Of a stretch of 11,010 nucleotides of DNA, positions 1-7,115 are shown in pieces. How positions within the stretch are numbered: position 1 is the stretch's first letter; each line of letters opens with the position of its first letter. Below the pieces are notes generated by a model. That model had not been told where the DNA came from, ran no database searches, and saw only the letters and a program-made list of their open reading frames with translations. The stretch is from Puniceicoccales bacterium (GTDB taxonomy: Bacteria > Verrucomicrobiota > Verrucomicrobiia > Opitutales > LL51), in contig JAIRXD010000056.1 of assembly GCA_031268545.1 (NCBI GenBank), forward strand, positions 1-11,010. The letters run 5' to 3'. The position numbers were made by a program, and so were the translations under genes.

Positions 1-890
1 GTCTCGTAGAGTTTCTGTAACTCGGTGATTGATTTATCGCTGGGATTGAGTTCTATATTTGGCATTTGAATGGAAGATTTTGCTGCTTCGACCATACCAT
101 TGATAGTCTTTTGGAAGAAGCCGTTAATGAATTTTACTGCACTGGTTACCATATTTAATTCAGGGGCTTTCGCCATGGAAGATAGGAATGATGAGATCAG
201 ATATCCACCGCCATAGGCGTAGAAATCCGATTGTATTTGTTTTACAATTTCCTCCCAGCTAGATACATTGTGAAATTTTTTTGAATAATTTATATTGAAT
301 TCTTTATTGTCTTTCTTGCCTTTGGAGAAGTTCAGGAAATTGATGGTTTTGATCCTAATTATGACCGTTTGGGCAACGAAATTGCAGCTGTATTTTTCTT
401 CATTGGCCTCGTTGATTTTGGCAATCTTCTCATCATTACTTTTGGTGAGTTTATCAATAAATATCTCCATATTGCTAATTGAGATCGGGTGACGAGAAAT
501 CCACAGTTCCCTGATATTTAACGTGATATTGTCGATGATCATAGATTTTTTTACTATCTGTATAGGTGAAAATTTTCCGTATATGCTGTCGAAATTTGCG
601 AGATCAATGTAGGCGAAGCGGTTTTTGGGATTCTGTATGGTTAGGTCACGAAAATCTATGATCCCCTTAAATATATTACATCGAGATTTTTTGACAATTA
701 TAGGGAAGCCAAGTCTGTACGTGGAGTAAATTTTTATGGCATTGGGCAGCCATAGGTTGAGGGATAGCATCAGCGCCAACAGTAATACGGAACTCAGGTA
801 AATGATGATAAATATTGCATTGATCAGTTTTTTCCAGATTGATACACCGGAGGACAAAATCCTAAAGGGCCACAATAAAAAATAGAACAT
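1..890 (-). CDS. AsmA-like membrane-anchored protein, 5' part (3' end outside window)
   Basis: An open frame runs from an ATG at 890-888 to the window edge without a stop, giving 296 visible codons. The N-terminus starts MFYFLLWPFRIL and has one strong hydrophobic segment at about residues 21-49 (a run of I, L and V), which looks like an uncleaved inner-membrane anchor. After it, residues 60-127 fit the opening of AsmA/DUF748-type proteins: a short conserved beta stretch, then FKGIIDFRDLTIQNP at 74-88, with the typical G-x-x-x-F-x-x-L-x-I-x-N-P pattern, and repeated I-D-N-I-T-L strands. Such proteins are large periplasmic beta-rich proteins implicated in envelope lipid transport or outer-membrane assembly; a role here is only inferred. 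No Shine-Dalgarno sequence precedes the ATG. It is divergent from dnaK across 220 bp. The family call is by pattern only and the rest of the gene is not visible. Confidence 0.72.
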   Translation of the reverse strand, partial: MFYFLLWPFRILSSGVSIWKKLINAIFIIIYLSSVLLLALMLSLNLWLPNAIKIYSTYRLGFPIIVKKSRCNIFKGIIDFRDLTIQNPKNRFAYIDLANFDSIYGKFSPIQIVKKSMIIDNITLNIRELWISRHPISISNMEIFIDKLTKSNDEKIAKINEANEEKYSCNFVAQTVIIRIKTINFLNFSKGKKDNKEFNINYSKKFHNVSSWEEIVKQIQSDFYAYGGGYLISSFLSSMAKAPELNMVTSAVKFINGFFQKTINGMVEAAKSSIQMPNIELNPSDKSITELQKLYE

Positions 891-956
891 GAGAATTAAT
901 TTTTTATAAATTTATAATAATTTATCCAGGCATCAAATGTTTTATTTACTTTAGAG

Positions 957-1040
957 GCCGATAATTGGGTGTGGAGTGATTCCATAGGAAACGGTTTTGG
1001 CCCCAGCCTATTGATCGGTATTTTTTGTATTTTTTTGTAG
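957..1040 (+). promoter_or_regulatory. dnaK leader hairpin followed by T-rich tracts (possible attenuator)
   Basis: The arm at 958-974 pairs with 1001-1018. I count 14 Watson-Crick pairs, three single mismatches and one bulged G at 1013, closing with CCGAT against ATCGG. The apical part contains a small TTCC/GGAA hairpin at 980-990. Directly after the 3' arm come two T-rich tracts, at 1021-1026 and 1030-1036. On the plus strand this has the layout of an intrinsic terminator. However, the only gene to its left is on the other strand, so it would act inside the dnaK leader or end a short upstream RNA. A TATAAT hexamer lies at 913-918 upstream but has no convincing -35 element. The function is inference. 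Confidence 0.35.
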
Positions 1041-1041
1041 A

Positions 1042-1102
1042 AAATTGCTAGCATTTGTTTTTTGGGAACAGAAATTGCTACATATTTTTGTAGATAGGAG
1101 TT
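1042..1102 (+). promoter_or_regulatory. Candidate ROSE-like anti-Shine-Dalgarno element of dnaK
   Basis: The 9-mer AAATTGCTA occurs at 1042-1050 and again at 1072-1080. Read as RNA, AAUUGCUA (1073-1080) can pair with UAGGAGUU (1095-1102), which contains the dnaK Shine-Dalgarno AGGAG at 1096-1100. The pairing has one G-G mismatch (1077 with 1098) and one U-G wobble. A UYGCU motif opposite the SD with a G-G pair is the hallmark of ROSE thermometers in proteobacterial heat-shock leaders. A competing hairpin, CTACA 1078-1082 with TGTAG 1089-1093, would leave the SD free. The transcript start is unknown, so the element may not be transcribed. Confidence 0.28.
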
Positions 1103-1110
1103 AATAAATT

Positions 1111-3030
1111 ATGGCAAAAATTTTAGGCATAGATCTTGGGACGACCAATTCATGCATGGCGGTCATGGAAGGTGGCGAAGCAGTGGTCATTCCAAATTCC
1201 GAGGGGGCGAGGACAACGCCGTCGGTGGTTGCTTTCACCAAGTCTGGAGACAGGCTTGTGGGGCAAGCTGCTAAGCGTCAGGCAATTACAAATCCGCGAA
1301 ACACTATTTTTTCTGCAAAACGCCTGATTGGGCATAAATACGATGAGATCAAGGAGCTGGCCGATTCGCTGCCCTATAAGGTGGTGGCGGGGAAGAATAG
1401 TGCCGCTTGTATAGAGTGTAAAATAGGCGATAAAGCCGAAATATTATCACCGGAACAGATATCGTCGATGATTTTGGCAAAATTAAAAGCCGATGCAGAG
1501 GCCTATTTAGGAGAAAAAGTTACCCAGGCGGTCATAACCGTACCTGCCTATTTTAACGATGCCCAGCGCCAGGCAACCAAGGATGCCGGTACCATTGCCG
1601 GCCTTGAGGTTCTGCGCATTATAAATGAACCAACCGCAGCTTCGTTGGCCTATGGTCTGGATAAGAAAGGAGAGAAGAAGATCGCTATCTATGATTTGGG
1701 TGGCGGTACCTTCGATATATCGATTCTGGAAATAGGGGATGGAGTGTTCGAAGTTAAAGCGACCAATGGGGATACGCATCTCGGTGGCGATGATTGGGAC
1801 ATGGCAGTTATCAACTGGTTGGCCGATGGTTTTAAAAAGGAAAATGGCATCGATCTAAGGAATGATCCGGTTGCCCATCAGCGACTTAAGGAGGAGGCTG
1901 AGAAGGCAAAAATTGCTCTATCTTCGGCCCAGCAGACCGATATAAATTTACCGTTTATCACCGCCGATGCCAGTGGACCAAAACATCTTAACATTACTTT
2001 GAGTAGGTCGCAGCTTGAACAGATCTGCGATGACCTTTATCAAAGAACTATTGCTCCCTGCAGAAATTGTTTGAAGGATGCTGGGTTTAGCGCTTCGGAT
2101 GTAAATGAATTGGTGTTGGTTGGTGGCATGACTCGGTCGCCGAAGGTTATCGAAATCGCCAAGCAGATAGCTGGAAAAGAACCCCATCAAGGTGTCAATC
2201 CGGATGAAGTCGTTGCCGTGGGTGCAGCAATCCAGGGTGGCGTTTTGAAGGGCGAAGTCACCGATGTATTGTTGCTTGACGTGACGCCATTGACCCTGGG
2301 CATCGAAACCGCTGGTGCCGTGTCAACGCCGATGATAGAGCGCAATACTACAATTCCTACCAAAAAAACCCAGGTATTTTCTACCTATGCCGATAACCAG
2401 ACCGCGGTGGATATAAAGATTCTTCAGGGGGAGCGTCCCATGGCAAAGGATAATAAGATGCTGGGTATCTTCAGGTTGGATGGCATTCCCATTGCCCAAA
2501 GGGGTCTGCCTCAAATAGAAGTTACCTTTGATATAGATGCCAGCGGTATTTTAAATGTATCGGCCAAGGATCTGGGCAGTGGCAAAAATCAGCGTATAAC
2601 CATTTCCGGAGCCTCTGGATTATCCGAGGACGAGGTGGAAAAACTGAGAAAGGAAGCGGAGAAATTTGCCGAGGAAGATAAAAAAGAAAAGGAAAAGGTT
2701 GAGGTTAGAAACAACTTGGATTCGTTTATCTATCAGACCGAAAAGCAGATAAAGGATACGGCAGATAAACTTTCCGAGGAAGATAAAAAGAAACTCGAGG
2801 CTGCTGTGAGCGATGCCAAGAAAGTTTTTGAAACCAAGGAAGCGTCGGTGGATGAATTGAAATCCGCCCAGGAGGCACTGACAAAGGTTTTTCAGGAAAT
2901 GGCCCAGGAACTGTATAAAAATATCCAACCTAAGGATTCGAACGATGAGACATCCCAGTCATCCGAAGGGACATCGAAGGAAGGTGTCATGGATGCAGAT
3001 TTTGAGGTCATAGATGATAATAAAAAGTAA
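1111..3030 (+). CDS. dnaK: Molecular chaperone DnaK (Hsp70)
   Basis: ATP-dependent Hsp70 chaperone of the cytosol, 639 residues against 638 in E. coli. The nucleotide-binding domain spans about 1-384: phosphate loop 1 DLGTTNS at 8-14, phosphate loop 2 DLGGGTFD at 195-202 with the conserved Thr200, [12 protein letters not shown] at 219-230 and the adenosine-site GGMTRSP at 338-344. The allosteric linker DVLLLDVTP is at 385-393. The beta substrate-binding domain and helical lid follow, then a low-complexity tail ending in the typical D-A-D-F-E-V pattern. The segment around 75-107 that Gram-positive DnaKs lack is present. AGGAG at 1096-1100, ten bases before the ATG, supports the start. grpE and dnaJ are not adjacent. 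groES starts 44 bp after the stop codon, so co-transcription is likely. I found no CIRCE operator upstream. Confidence 0.98.
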   Translation: MAKILGIDLGTTNSCMAVMEGGEAVVIPNSEGARTTPSVVAFTKSGDRLVGQAAKRQAITNPRNTIFSAKRLIGHKYDEIKELADSLPYKVVAGKNSAACIECKIGDKAEILSPEQISSMILAKLKADAEAYLGEKVTQAVITVPAYFNDAQRQATKDAGTIAGLEVLRIINEPTAASLAYGLDKKGEKKIAIYDLGGGTFDISILEIGDGVFEVKATNGDTHLGGDDWDMAVINWLADGFKKENGIDLRNDPVAHQRLKEEAEKAKIALSSAQQTDINLPFITADASGPKHLNITLSRSQLEQICDDLYQRTIAPCRNCLKDAGFSASDVNELVLVGGMTRSPKVIEIAKQIAGKEPHQGVNPDEVVAVGAAIQGGVLKGEVTDVLLLDVTPLTLGIETAGAVSTPMIERNTTIPTKKTQVFSTYADNQTAVDIKILQGERPMAKDNKMLGIFRLDGIPIAQRGLPQIEVTFDIDASGILNVSAKDLGSGKNQRITISGASGLSEDEVEKLRKEAEKFAEEDKKEKEKVEVRNNLDSFIYQTEKQIKDTADKLSEEDKKKLEAAVSDAKKVFETKEASVDELKSAQEALTKVFQEMAQELYKNIQPKDSNDETSQSSEGTSKEGVMDADFEVIDDNKK

Positions 3031-3074
3031 AAAGTGGGAATGTTGGATAAAACATTTTAACATTGGAAAATATT

Positions 3075-3374
3075 ATGAATATGAATGAAAATATACAACC
3101 ATTAGGTGATCGGATTCTCGTCAAGCAGGCCGATGAGAAGGAGCAAATTAAAGGTGGAATAATCATACCAGATTCGGCAAGAGAAAAATCTCAGGAAGCT
3201 ACCATTATAGCCCTTGGGACTGGTAAACGAGATGAAGAAGGCGAGAGGATCGAATTCGACGTGAAAGTCGGTGATCGGGTTTTGGTAAGTAAATATGGTG
3301 GCACCGAGGTCAAGCTTGGCGATGAAACCTATTCGTTACTCAGGAGCGATGATCTGTTGGCCATACTTAAATAA
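3075..3374 (+). CDS. groES: Co-chaperonin GroES (Hsp10)
   Basis: The 99-residue lid of the GroEL folding chamber; family members are usually 94-97 residues. Visible features are the N-terminal strand [12 protein letters not shown], the mobile loop that docks onto GroEL ([17 protein letters not shown], about residues 26-42), the [20 protein letters not shown] section with the roof hairpin, and the C-terminal [10 protein letters not shown] chose the ATG at 3075 because the Ile-Gln-Pro-Leu-Gly-Asp core then begins at residue 7, near the usual position. A TTG at 3063 would add four residues and an ATG at 3081 would drop two. The ribosome site is weak (GGA at 3065-3067). It lies 44 bp after dnaK and 27 bp before groEL, on the same strand, so it is very probably in one operon with both. 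Confidence 0.96.
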   Translation: MNMNENIQPLGDRILVKQADEKEQIKGGIIIPDSAREKSQEATIIALGTGKRDEEGERIEFDVKVGDRVLVSKYGGTEVKLGDETYSLLRSDDLLAILK

Positions 3375-3401
3375 CATATTAACAACTAGGAGAATAAAAT
3401 T

Positions 3402-5033
3402 ATGTCAAAACAATTAATATTCGATGAGCAGGCACGCAAAAAAATATCAGATGGCGTGTCTATTTTAGCGAAGGCTGTCAAAATTACACTGGGGCCTAAG
3501 GGTCGCAATGTCTTAATAGATAAGAAGTTTGGTGCACCAACCATCACTAAGGATGGAGTCACTGTGGCAAAGGAGATCGAATTGAAGGATCCCTTCGAAA
3601 ACATTGGAGCCCAGATGGTCAAGGAGGTAGCTTCGAAGACCTCTGATAATGCCGGCGATGGAACCACCACTGCCACGGTTCTGGCCGAAGCTATTTTCCG
3701 TGAGGGTCTGAGAAATGTGGCCTCCGGTGCCAATCCAATTTTCCTCAAAAGAGGTATAGATAAAGCGGTGGAAGCTGTTGTGGCAGAACTGGCTAAGACT
3801 TCCAAGAAGGTCAATGAGACCGGTGAGATTCGCCAGGTTGCCACGGTTTCGGCCAACTGGGACGAAGAAATCGGAAAAATCATTGCCGAAGCGATGGAAA
3901 AAGTTGGCAAGGATGGAACCATAACCGTCGAGGAAGCCAAGAGCATAGAGACTACCCTGGAGGTGGTTGAGGGTATGCAGTTCGATAAGGGCTATCTAAG
4001 TCCCTATTTTGTAACCAATCCGGATAGCATGGAATGTAGCCTGGATAATGCTCATATCCTCATCTATGAGAAGAAGATAAGTTCGCTGAATGATCTGTTG
4101 CCATTGCTGCAGACTGTAGCCCAGAGCGGCAAGCCTCTGATGATCATCTCCGAAGATGTGGACGGTGAGGCCCTGGCGGCATTGGTGGTAAATAAGCTGC
4201 GCGGTACGCTGCATGTCTGTGCGGTAAAAGCCCCTGGCTTCGGTGATCGTCGCAAGGCGATGCTGGAAGATATCGCCATTCTAACCGGTGGTAAATTCAT
4301 ATCCGAAGATCTTGGTATAAAATTGGAAAGCGTTAAGGTCGAGGATCTTGGTAGAGCAAAGAGGATAAATGTGAGCAAGGAAGCCACCACCATAGTCGAA
4401 GGTGCCGGTGAGCGCTTGGCCATAGATTCTAGGGTGAAGCAGATTCGCTATCAGATCGAGGAAGCAACTTCGGATTATGACAAGGAAAAATTGCAGGAGC
4501 GCCTGGCGAAATTGGCCGGAGGTGTTGCGGTTATAAGCGTTGGAGCGGCCACCGAACCAGAGATGAAGGAGAAGAAGGATCGGGTCGATGATGCTTTGCA
4601 TGCTACCAGGGCAGCCGTTGAAGAGGGAATTTCTGCAGGTGGAAGCGTAGCGTTGCTGCGTTCGGCCTATGTGATTGGCAATCTAAACCTCAGCGGCGAC
4701 GAGGCAATTGGTGCCTCGATTGTTCAGCGTGCCATAGAAGCCCCGTTGCGTCAGTTATGTGAAAATGCTGGTGTGGAAGGTTCGCTGATTGTCAATGAAG
4801 TCAAGTCCAAAACCGGGAGCCAGGGCTACAATGTGGCCACCGGAAAGTTTGAAGATTTGATAGCCGCCGGCGTGGTCGATCCTACCAAGGTCAACCGAGC
4901 AGCCCTGCAAAATGCTGCTTCGGTGGCGGGCTTGTTACTGACCACAGAGTGCATGATCACCGAACTTCGGGAGGAAAAGCCTTCCTGTGGCCATATGCCT
5001 CATCATGGCGGTGACATGGACGGCATGATGTAA
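3402..5033 (+). CDS. groEL: Chaperonin GroEL (Hsp60)
   Basis: ATP-driven double-ring chaperonin, 543 residues against 548 in E. coli. The equatorial ATP site is visible: TLGPKGRNV at 29-37, DGVTVAKEI at 51-59 and [13 protein letters not shown] at 84-96, whose Asp86 matches E. coli Asp87. Asp397 in [17 protein letters not shown] matches the catalytic Asp398. The apical substrate-binding face is intact (KGYLSPYF at 196-203). The C-terminus is not a GGM repeat but a Cys/His/Met-rich tail, [16 protein letters not shown] clear AGGAG at 3388-3392, nine bases from the ATG, supports the start and matches the dnaK ribosome site (TAGGAG followed by an A/T-rich spacer). It is the last gene of the chaperone cluster and is followed by an intrinsic terminator. 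Confidence 0.98.
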   Translation: MSKQLIFDEQARKKISDGVSILAKAVKITLGPKGRNVLIDKKFGAPTITKDGVTVAKEIELKDPFENIGAQMVKEVASKTSDNAGDGTTTATVLAEAIFREGLRNVASGANPIFLKRGIDKAVEAVVAELAKTSKKVNETGEIRQVATVSANWDEEIGKIIAEAMEKVGKDGTITVEEAKSIETTLEVVEGMQFDKGYLSPYFVTNPDSMECSLDNAHILIYEKKISSLNDLLPLLQTVAQSGKPLMIISEDVDGEALAALVVNKLRGTLHVCAVKAPGFGDRRKAMLEDIAILTGGKFISEDLGIKLESVKVEDLGRAKRINVSKEATTIVEGAGERLAIDSRVKQIRYQIEEATSDYDKEKLQERLAKLAGGVAVISVGAATEPEMKEKKDRVDDALHATRAAVEEGISAGGSVALLRSAYVIGNLNLSGDEAIGASIVQRAIEAPLRQLCENAGVEGSLIVNEVKSKTGSQGYNVATGKFEDLIAAGVVDPTKVNRAALQNAASVAGLLLTTECMITELREEKPSCGHMPHHGGDMDGMM

Positions 5034-5053
5034 ATTTTGGACGGATGTATTGC

Positions 5054-5095
5054 TAGGTCGATGTGGGTAATTCCCGTCGACCTATTTATTTTTAT
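5054..5095 (+). terminator. Intrinsic terminator after groEL
   Basis: TAGGTCGA (5054-5061) pairs perfectly with TCGACCTA (5077-5084). The stem continues after an internal loop with GGG (5065-5067) against CCC (5073-5075) around a TAATT loop. The T-rich tract TTTATTTTTAT follows at 5085-5095. It starts 21 bases after the groEL stop and is oriented for the chaperone operon. The 3' arm contains the ispF stop codon of the opposite strand. No T tract follows the hairpin on the minus strand, so it should act in one direction only. Confidence 0.85.
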
Positions 5096-5558
5096 CCAAT
5101 AGGCACACCGCCTGGCAGGCTATGGCATCGCCGTTTCCGATGGCATCGAGACCTTCGTTAGTCGTAGCTTTGATGCCAATTTCTCCAGGTTTTAGGCCAA
5201 TGACCTCAGCTAAAGTCTCCTGCATTTCGGGCAAAAATGGAGCCAGATTAGGCCGCTCCGCCCTTAGTACGGTATCGACATTTACAATATGATAACCTTC
5301 TTCTATGGCCATTTGGGTGGCCCGGGCTAGGATTTTTAGCGATGCTAGGTTTCGATATCTTTCGTCATCATCGGGAAATAGTTGGCCTATATTAGGCAAA
5401 GCAAGTGCACCCAGGATGGCATCTGACAGAGCATGGCAGAGGCAGTCGGCATCGGAATGCCCAAGAAGTCCTTTATTATGAGGGATTTTTATGCCACCAA
5501 GTATCAGATCTCGCCCAAATACCAGTCGATGAATGTCAAAACCTATGCCAATTTTCAT
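5082..5558 (-). CDS. ispF: 2-C-methyl-D-erythritol 2,4-cyclodiphosphate synthase IspF
   Basis: Fifth enzyme of the MEP isoprenoid pathway: it cyclises CDP-ME 2-phosphate to MEcPP with release of CMP. It has 158 residues, the normal size for this homotrimeric family. The zinc ligands Asp8 and His10 (GFDIHRL) and His42 (LCHALSDA) are present, together with the signature GHSDAD at 33-38. The CDP-binding ERPNL at 101-105 and KATTNEGLD at 130-138 follow. After that the usual G-R-x-E-G-I-A stretch is replaced by GNGDAIA, a mild variation. The start ATG overlaps the stop of the upstream pseudouridine synthase gene in an ATGA, so translation is probably coupled; there is no independent Shine-Dalgarno sequence. 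Other MEP genes, including ispD, are not in the window. Confidence 0.95.
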   Translation of the reverse strand: MKIGIGFDIHRLVFGRDLILGGIKIPHNKGLLGHSDADCLCHALSDAILGALALPNIGQLFPDDDERYRNLASLKILARATQMAIEEGYHIVNVDTVLRAERPNLAPFLPEMQETLAEVIGLKPGEIGIKATTNEGLDAIGNGDAIACQAVCLLDKNK

Positions 5559-6316
5559 GAAAATTTTCTGATGATTTTTAGCATAGTTTCAAAGCTTTTC
5601 GGTGGCCTGGCCTCCAGAGTTACTTCATCGCCATAGATCGAAGGATTTAATGTGATGCGGCCCAGATGGATGCATTGGGTATGGAACAGCGGTGCCGAGG
5701 GTTTTTTCTCCGAATGGATTTTTTTAAAATAGCTGAGTTTCGGAACGGGTATATCGTCATAAATATCTTCACCCAATAGCCTTAGGTTGCAATTGGCTCC
5801 ATGGATGCGAAGCTGATGATACCTCAGGTAATGGCAGGAAGCTTCATAGATGGAGAAGTCTCCAATTTGCTGGATTAGCCTGAATTTTGTCCTGGCTTTT
5901 TTTCCGGTGCGTCGGGAGATGACGGCCCTGGGTTTCGAAAAGTGTTTTGCCAGTGGTAGTTCGCAAACTATCTCGGATTCAATATGTTCCGTATTTTTAC
6001 AGAGCATTGTAAAGCTGAATAGCAGAGCTTCGGATCCGTAGGCATTTCTAAGCAATTCCGAAGCTTTGGAATTGGTGGCTATGATCCCACAGCCGCTGAT
6101 GTTGAAATCCAAAGGGTGTATGGATTTGTAAAATGCTTCGGGATTTTTTCCCCGGAGAGCGGCTAGTATATTTTTACCATTTTGTTGATCAGAATTGTCG
6201 AGCTGCAGACAATTTGGCTTATTTATGACAAAAAAATCGTCACAGCTATGAACGATATCTATTTTTGCCGGTTTATCTAATAGAGCCTGTTCCCTAAAAC
6301 TCAGAAAATTTTTCAT
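5555..6316 (-). CDS. RluA-family RNA pseudouridine synthase, divergent
   Basis: A 253-residue protein from the ATG at 6316. It matches the catalytic domain of RluA-type synthases, which isomerise uridine to pseudouridine in rRNA or tRNA. There is no S4 domain, as in RluA and TruC. Recognisable blocks are VHSCDDFFVINKP at 22-34 (the usual D-x-x-x-x-V-x-K-P), IHPLDFNISGCGIIA at 66-80 (usual HRLDxxTSGxxxxA), LRYHQLRIHGANCNLRLLGE at 164-183 (usual G-R-x-H-Q-I-R-V-H) and a C-terminal HTQCIHLGRITLNP section (usual H-A-x-x-L-x-F-x-H-P). The catalytic Asp70 is kept, but the Arg of HRLD is Pro68. An in-frame extension back to 6502 was rejected because family similarity starts only after Met at 6316 and the extension overlaps the divergent LysM gene. 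It is the first gene of a two-gene unit with ispF. Its substrate is unknown. Confidence 0.85.
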   Translation of the reverse strand: MKNFLSFREQALLDKPAKIDIVHSCDDFFVINKPNCLQLDNSDQQNGKNILAALRGKNPEAFYKSIHPLDFNISGCGIIATNSKASELLRNAYGSEALLFSFTMLCKNTEHIESEIVCELPLAKHFSKPRAVISRRTGKKARTKFRLIQQIGDFSIYEASCHYLRYHQLRIHGANCNLRLLGEDIYDDIPVPKLSYFKKIHSEKKPSAPLFHTQCIHLGRITLNPSIYGDEVTLEARPPKSFETMLKIIRKFS

Positions 6317-6413
6317 TGATATGGTTCCGAAGAATGCAATTACAAAGTTGTGGTAAATGAAAATTTTTATTTCAAAAATATTTTTATGTTGCAGACTAGC
6401 TTTATCTGGGTTT

Positions 6414-7115
6414 ATGGTTCTTCCGATTGTGAGAAATATTATTATTATCTGTTGCCTGGCTGTGATCAGTGGCTGTGCTAAATCTAGCAATGAGATGGCC
6501 AAGGAAGAAGTTGACGATAAGAGGTTTATCGCCGGCCAGCGGTTATTGAGGGAAGGTAGAGATGTGGATGCGATGGATAAATTTCTGGCTGTTATCGAGG
6601 ACCGGAAGAGTGCCCCAAAATCTCATCTGGAAGCCGGAAAGATTTTTATTGAGAAATATGACGATCCGGTGCTGGCAATTTACCACTTTCGGCAATTTTT
6701 GCTCAAGTCCTCCTCTACCATGGAGGATGGTCTCGTGACTCAAATGATCGAGACTGCCCAGAAGCGCTTTGTACAGAAGTTACTTGGAAAAAATGCAGAA
6801 AACTATGATAATCAAAATTTTCTGGTTCTATTAAAGCGACTACGTGAAGAGAATATTTCACTAAAGAGGCAGCTGGATGAACTTAGAAAAATTAAGAATA
6901 TTAGTGAAAAAGATATCTACTTTTCGGAAAATCGGCAGCTGCAGAGTTCGCTGAATAGCTATACCGTTTCCGCCGGCGATACGCTTTCGAGCATCAGCCA
7001 AAAAGTCTATGGCTCTGCGGATAAATGGAATGTAATTTTTGAGGCAAATGGCGATAAATTGAATACACCGGACAGCTTAAAAGTCGGTCAGGTTTTGGTA
7101 ATTCCGAGGGATTGA
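6414..7115 (+). CDS. LysM-domain lipoprotein
   Basis: From the ATG at 6414 the protein has 233 residues. It opens with a lipoprotein signal: Arg7, a hydrophobic run IIIICCLAV, and the lipobox ISGC with Cys21 as the acylation site. A central part of roughly 150 residues holds helical, possibly TPR-like repeats (FIAGQRLLREGRDVDAMDKF; then LAIYHFRQFLLKS) and a charged coiled-coil-like stretch (LLKRLREENISLKRQLDELR). The C-terminus is a complete LysM domain of about 50 residues, from YTVSAGDTLSSISQKVYG to LKVGQVLVIPRD, expected to bind peptidoglycan. It is probably a periplasmic envelope lipoprotein. An ATG at 6357 would add 19 residues before the signal; I prefer 6414 because it gives a normal-length signal. 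Neither start has a good ribosome site. The 3' end overlaps the convergent protease gene by 122 bp. Confidence 0.9.
   Translation: MVLPIVRNIIIICCLAVISGCAKSSNEMAKEEVDDKRFIAGQRLLREGRDVDAMDKFLAVIEDRKSAPKSHLEAGKIFIEKYDDPVLAIYHFRQFLLKSSSTMEDGLVTQMIETAQKRFVQKLLGKNAENYDNQNFLVLLKRLREENISLKRQLDELRKIKNISEKDIYFSENRQLQSSLNSYTVSAGDTLSSISQKVYGSADKWNVIFEANGDKLNTPDSLKVGQVLVIPRD

Noticed and set aside
295..492. Plus-strand 65-codon ORF with hydrophobic product
   Set aside because: It is antisense to the AsmA-like frame, which is open over the whole 1-890 stretch and has a membrane anchor and family pattern. The plus ORF has no ribosome site or recognisable domain.
891..1110. CIRCE operator or sigma-32 promoter upstream of dnaK
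   Set aside because: No TTAGCACTC-N9-GAGTGCTAA or near match was found. CCCCAGCCT at 1001-1009 resembles a sigma-32 -10 only loosely and has no CTTGAA-like -35 at the right distance.
3063..3074. TTG start for groES
   Set aside because: It adds four residues before the ATG without a better ribosome site, and GroES proteins are normally 94-97 residues.
6357..6413. Upstream ATG of the LysM lipoprotein
   Set aside because: It would put 19 residues, including a second hydrophobic run, before an already complete lipoprotein signal. It cannot be fully excluded because neither start has a good ribosome site.
5555..6502. 315-residue version of the pseudouridine synthase starting at 6502
   Set aside because: The first 62 residues do not resemble the family and overlap the divergent LysM gene and its signal peptide. 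The ATG at 6316 gives a normal N-terminus.
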